Positions 63,304 to 64,000 of a stretch of 64,000 bases of DNA are shown in pieces. Under the pieces are notes generated by a model that was not told the origin of the DNA, made no database searches, and worked only from the letters and a program-made list of their open reading frames with translations. Position 1 is the stretch's first letter, and every line of letters begins with the position of its first letter. Source of the DNA: Apostichopus japonicus. Lineage: Eukaryota > Echinodermata > Holothuroidea > Aspidochirotida > Stichopodidae. The position numbers were made by a program, and so were the translations under genes. Location of the stretch: contig NC_092575.1 in assembly GCF_037975245.1 (NCBI RefSeq), forward strand, positions 27,925,841 through 27,989,840, in the 5' to 3' direction.

Positions 63304-64000
63304 CTAAATGCTTTGATTCAAATGAATATCCGATATTTCTCTCGTACAACAATTAAGAAACGCGCAGCAACAACACTTGCAACGATGGAAACAGCAATGT
63401 ACTACAAATGGGCAAAATGTTAATAAAAGAAAGCCCAAGATACTTCCAATGAAACCACCTGCAACGCCCAATCCAATTTCTTTGATCATACCTATCACGT
63501 TTGACCAAGGCCCGTTTATACCTTCAAAGAACGCTTTGAGAAAAACGCTAGATGATACAACCCCCGCAATTACAAACACAGTGTTTAACACCATTCTGAT
63601 TGTAGCTTTGCCACACGCAATTGAACACTTCACTTTTCTACAACGTCCGTAACAACATCGTGGCCAGTTCATTTGTGAATTATACAGTTTTGGTGTATCA
63701 ATGCACCAAGTTATACCTAAAGCTATAAACAAATAAATAATTTCCAGCAAAATGTACAATATAGCTCCAATATAATCGAATTTATTTATAGAATGTAGGT
63801 CAAATACTTGTGTACTACTTAAGTCGTTTACTTGTGTACCATTGTTTGGCTGATCACTATCTTCGTGCGCTTCTTCAATGCCTTCTGTAACGGCAACAAA
63901 AAATACCAAACGGATCAAAAAGATGAGTGATTTCAAAATCAAGGATTGGAGACCTATTTGCGTTTGATATATCTGGTCGCTACGATATACTCCAGTTTTA
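63304..64000 (-). CDS. LRAT-domain multi-pass membrane protein, copy B, 3' part
   Basis: The frame is open from the window edge to a stop at 63304. It starts inside the protein (KTGVYRSDQIYQTQIGLQ), just after the NCEHF motif of copy A, so the LRAT catalytic domain must lie beyond the window. Four hydrophobic segments are visible, the last reading GGFIGSILGFLLLTFCPFVV, followed by a Cys-rich tail (HRCKCCCCAFLNCC). The frame passes intact through the point where copy A is shifted. Divergence from copy A is modest and scattered. It is presumably a membrane-anchored acyltransferase-like protein of the LRAT/HRASLS group; its substrate is unknown. Confidence 0.85.
   Translation of the reverse strand, partial: KTGVYRSDQIYQTQIGLQSLILKSLIFLIRLVFFVAVTEGIEEAHEDSDQPNNGTQVNDLSSTQVFDLHSINKFDYIGAILYILLEIIYLFIALGITWCIDTPKLYNSQMNWPRCCYGRCRKVKCSIACGKATIRMVLNTVFVIAGVVSSSVFLKAFFEGINGPWSNVIGMIKEIGLGVAGGFIGSILGFLLLTFCPFVVHCCFHRCKCCCCAFLNCCTREISDIHLNQSI

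Larger units (their letters stand above)
50590..64000. repeat. Segmental duplication, copy B (runs off the window)
   Basis: It begins with the same GTTGGTCAAATGTAGG as 17519 and keeps collinearity: 50590-53640 with 17519-21240, then the satellite, the linker and the LRAT gene. It is larger than copy A mainly because of the 7.1-kb TIR element and the hAT insertion. Confidence 0.85.

Overview
The window looks like animal nuclear DNA, most likely from an echinoderm or a close ambulacrarian. The reasons are AT-rich sequence, spliced genes with GT/AG introns, blocks rich in the TAGGCCTA motif (about 59580-60260, also near 12240 and 47830), abundant small hAT-type elements, and CR1-like and Ty3/Gypsy retroelements. 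The species is inferred from sequence style only. No bacterial, phage or CRISPR features were seen.

Layout. 1-4200: hAT-type miniature elements, small tandem duplications and a solo LTR. 4200-13000: mostly unannotated, with a possible pair of minus-strand exons at 8304-9178. 13020-14149: a 3' fragment of a SAMD3-like gene (SAM domain plus a conserved C-terminal region). 15434-16090: U2-snRNA-derived repeats. 17519-26015: copy A of a segmental duplication, holding a LINE fragment, a tRNA-like SINE, a large 49-bp satellite and an LRAT-domain membrane protein gene broken by a 2-bp insertion. 28813-29785: second solo LTR. 31086-39988: a very young, complete Ty3/Gypsy element on the minus strand. 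44396-48389: a SAMD3-like pseudogene with a third solo LTR in its last codons. 50590-64000: copy B of the segmental duplication, with a different LINE insertion, a 7.1-kb element with terminal inverted repeats that encloses a spliced SAMD3-like gene, a second 49-bp satellite, a hAT-type element, and the 3' part of the second LRAT gene, which is intact as far as visible and runs off the window.

The most interesting object is the 53646-60754 element. It has CACTC-type inverted ends, many subterminal TGGGTCA motifs, and a multi-exon minus-strand gene that starts inside one end and stops before the other. Its protein begins like a SAM domain and ends with the conserved C-terminus of SAMD3-like proteins. 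Two other degraded copies of this gene family lie in the same window, so the family may be mobile. Whether the protein is a transposase or a cargo is open.

The paired copies act as internal controls. They supply empty sites for one hAT insertion and one solo LTR, and they show which insertions came after duplication. The only genes that look potentially functional are the SAMD3-like gene, the LRAT gene at the right edge and the Gypsy element.
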